Below are positions 61,101-64,000 of a stretch of 64,000 nucleotides of DNA, piece after piece. The stretch spans positions 4,294,001 through 4,358,000 of the forward strand of contig CM048554.1 of the NCBI GenBank assembly GCA_026413225.1. Direction: 5' to 3'. Below the pieces are notes generated by a model. The model had not been told where the DNA came from. It ran no database searches and was given only the letters and a program-made list of their open reading frames with translations. A program made the translations under genes and the position numbers. The DNA comes from Otis tarda. Lineage: Eukaryota; Chordata; Aves; Otidiformes; Otididae. Numbering within the stretch: the first letter of the stretch is position 1; every line of letters begins with the position of its first letter.

Positions 61101-64000
61101 CACACATCCTTCCTTACACTGACTAACTGTAAATTTGCTCCATTACCTTACATAAGACAAAAGGTCTATTTAGCCCAAAATAGCCACTCTAAAAGTAGAA
61201 GAAAGGTTTAACCCATATATTTTTTAAAAATGGATAAACCTATCTACTGCTGTGCATCAATTTATCTCTTTCGATTTATACTTTTGGCTTTCTTATTAAC
61301 GTACGCCAGTTAGTTTCACAATTATGTTCACGTAAAAAACAATCTCCTTGAATTTCTGTTAAGTTCGCAACTTGACAACTCTATTGCATGTTCTCCATTT
61401 CTTATTTTTGAAAAACTTTCAATTATCATTCCCTGTTTATTGTCTTCATCTCACTCATGTAACAGCCGTCTCCCTGTCAAAAAAGAAAAAAAAATCCTAG
61501 ACTATGTCTCTCCTCCTATCAACATAATTTTTTTTATCTCCTACCTTTGTCACCCTTCCTATCACTAGGCAGTTCTGCTACTATTTCTGTGAAATGGAAT
61601 GATCAGAACTGTATATAATATATAAATGTAAATATGTGACTGGTTCATATAATGGCTTAATAGCTTCCTTCATTAATTTTTTAAATTCTTAAATTTTCAT
61701 CTTTTTTATGTTGATGAGCATAAAGTCTTGAAGGAACACATGAACGAGACTTCCAGATCTGTGTAATCTAGTAAATCGACATTTTTGCCTAAATGAGACT
61801 TTTAGGATGAAATATACCTCTTTTAATACATATACATAAAAGATCATCTATATACGTACAGAACATGTCCTGCCAGCCTGGCATACTTAAAATAAGCAGT
61901 GAGTTTATATTATCTACATTTAAGCAACACATGTACATTAATTTTTTTTTTAAAAATAAGTTTTAGTCTACTGAAACTATTGAAATTCACTGTATTTGGG
62001 GATAGAGAGAGTTCAGTTTTAAACTTGCAGTTCCATGCTAATGTAACGCTTACAATCACATCTTATGCCTCAGGACTTCAGCTGCTCAGCTGTGAAATAG
62101 TCTTTTTTTCCCTTAATATGACTCTTTGGACCACAGCTGCAAAGGGATATCTAAACCGAATGAGCCAGCGCTCCTCAGTGATATGAAGAATTCACTTGAG
62201 TGCCTGGCTGTTGTTTCTCAACTTGTCTATTCTTTGTACCTACAGCACAAATTTTCAGATTTTTGGAGGAATTAAACATTTTTTTGCAATTGAAAACTTC
62301 ACGGCTTATTACAAGAGTTTTTCATGACATTTAGTAGCAAGGAGTGGTCTCGGGCACTCCCATCAAACCCAGATTCTTAAGAAAAGTATTTTTAAGCAGA
62401 AGAGGAATTCAAATTCTTGCAGCTGCATTCTCTCTCACTCTATTCCACAGGAAACATTGTGGATCAACAATTCTGTCTGGAGCTTCCACTTCCTCTGCAT
62501 GTACCAGTGCTACGCTTGTGCCCTGTGCTGAGACTACACGGGTAAGACAGAAGCAACTGCCACTTGCAATTTCCTCTCAATGTGCTTCAGTACAGAATGT
62601 TCTGCTTCTCCCTAACTGGGGCAGAGACACAAATCCTTCGTAAAAAAATCTCTCAAGATCCATCTTGGAAGGAGGGAGGGAAGAAAAAGGGAGTGGAGGA
62701 GAAAGAGTTAGAACTAAATATGATACTGGTCAGCACTAACGCTACACAGAACTTTCAAATTTACCAGAGGAATGTTTAGGAGGTAATACCAACTGCGATG
62801 CCAAAGAAAGAAGAATTTTAGGTCTTTTCCTTCATACTATCCAGCATTTTTTGGTGGTTTATAGAGGCACTTACCACATCAGACATACAACCTTATCTCT
62901 TACTTCTCATAAAACTGGACTTCATTGCATTCTTCCTTCTGTAGGACAGAACTATCCATGACACTTTCAACCGACAATCTTGACACTGAAAAAACATTGT
63001 CCTCAAAACACCGCTGTTTATAGCTACTGCTCTCTCTCAGCATTCAGTGTCTGGAACCATGTAGGGCATCTCATCTCCGATCTTGAGGTGGAAGTCAGCT
63101 GTCTTTTACAGACATCAACAACAACTTGCCCTCATTTATAATTGCAGTAAGCTATGACATTTTCTTGAGTCACTTCATCAATATGTCTCTTTTTTGCATG
63201 AGAATTTTCCAATTTGAAATGTAAAATTCTAAGGTATTAGGATTAATCAAAGCTTCCTTCTGAGTAGGTTAAAAACCACTTTGCTTCCTTATTGAAAGGT
63301 GTAATTTTTAATTTATTTCCTTTATTTCTTTCCTAAGCTGCTTAAAAACATAGGCCTTTCAGAGGCAAGATATGAATGCTAGTGCTTCATTCCCCAGGCA
63401 GAAAACAACATTATTTTTGGTAGCAGCAATAATGACAGGATTGTGCCCCTGATCTTTGCAAATTCCAGCAGCGCTCTCCTCTACAAAAATACACACTTTG
63501 CTATTCATTTAATCCACTCCTAGTAGAAAAAAAAACACAGAACAGGAACAGAAAGGTTAACCTCATCTGATGAAAGATGCTGCTAAGATGTCAGTGTCAG
63601 GTGATCTCTCTTTCTGCTTATGCTGATCAGCACTCCAAAATGCAGTTCTTGCAAGGAATCTACATGAGCAGCAATTTGGACTAACTCCATCAGAGTCCCA
63701 AGAGAACTCATTCTAGACAGAAACCCTCTCCAAGCCCTCCTTCTTACGCTGCATAGCAGCAGACGCTATTGCAGGATTTGTTTCAAAGGTGCTGTGCTGC
63801 TGTGGCCAGAATTATGATTGCTTTTTTTTTAAAAAAAACTGAAGTGAAAAGCGGATGGAGACCTAGAGACTCAAGTTGCTACAACAAGATCTGTAAGCTT
63901 GACAACCACATGGGGTGAGCTGCATACATCAAGAAAATAATCTTTTACCGAAGGCATCTGTGTTAACTTCTGTCCCATGAAAAGCTATAGAACTAGACAT
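58173..64000 (-). other. Intron upstream of E1 (partial), at least 5.8 kb
   Basis: The residues preceding E1 in the human protein were looked for and not found, so the previous exon lies beyond the right edge. A-rich patch 58197-58230 just before the E1 acceptor. A short exon-like stretch on the opposite strand at 62451-62541 is noted separately. Nothing else recognised. Confidence 0.7.

Noticed and set aside
1-64000. CRISPR arrays, tRNA or rRNA genes, bacterial-type operons, DNA transposons with terminal inverted repeats, CR1 LINE 3' ends
   Set aside because: Looked for by eye on both strands; none seen. Intronic snoRNAs cannot be excluded without a structure search.

Overview
The window is part of one large vertebrate gene, USP34 (ubiquitin carboxyl-terminal hydrolase 34), read on the minus strand. 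I recognise 38 consecutive coding exons between positions 58172 and 1186. Joined, they keep one reading frame across 5032 coding bases, about 1677 residues, with GT-AG borders at every exon edge and matching intron phases at every junction. The encoded stretch starts a few hundred residues after the start of USP34 and ends just after the Cys box of the catalytic domain (catalytic Cys codon 2371-2373). The promoter, first exons, the rest of the USP domain with its His box, and the C-terminal third lie outside the window.

The organism is most likely a bird. The USP34 protein is close to the mammalian one, the introns are compact (several under 140 bp), the DNA is AT-rich, and no mammalian SINE or LINE is visible. 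Two insertions look like avian ERVL-type LTRs: a minus-strand LTR at 13370-13670 whose start resembles the common bird LTR, and a 1118-bp plus-strand LTR at 21605-22722 with an intact 5-bp target duplication. This is inference from sequence pattern; no database was searched. A 29-bp remnant at 39711-39739 carries exactly the two ends of the larger LTR and its own 5-bp target duplication.

Layout, right to left (direction of transcription): 64000-58173 intron without recognised exons; E1 at 58 kb and E2 at 52.7 kb, set in long introns; E3-E8 (44.5-40.1 kb); the long acidic and histidine-rich E9 (39.5-38.9 kb); E10-E20 (38.4-29.2 kb), helical-repeat scaffold; E20-E23 (29.3-23.2 kb), a ubiquitin-like fold; E24-E36 (21.4-7.4 kb), more scaffold leading to the protease domain; E37 (2.3 kb) with the catalytic Cys; E38 (1.2 kb). 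Introns under about 900 bp that have no entry of their own contain nothing I recognise beyond splice signals and A/T runs.

I see no other protein gene, tRNA, rRNA, CRISPR array or operon-like structure, and no new biological system. The points most worth a second look are the 29-bp LTR remnant, a 49-bp insertion near 4.56 kb that seems copied from two places 2.4 kb away and is bracketed by an 18-bp duplication, and a few unusual splice sites. Local residue numbers below count from the first complete codon of E1.
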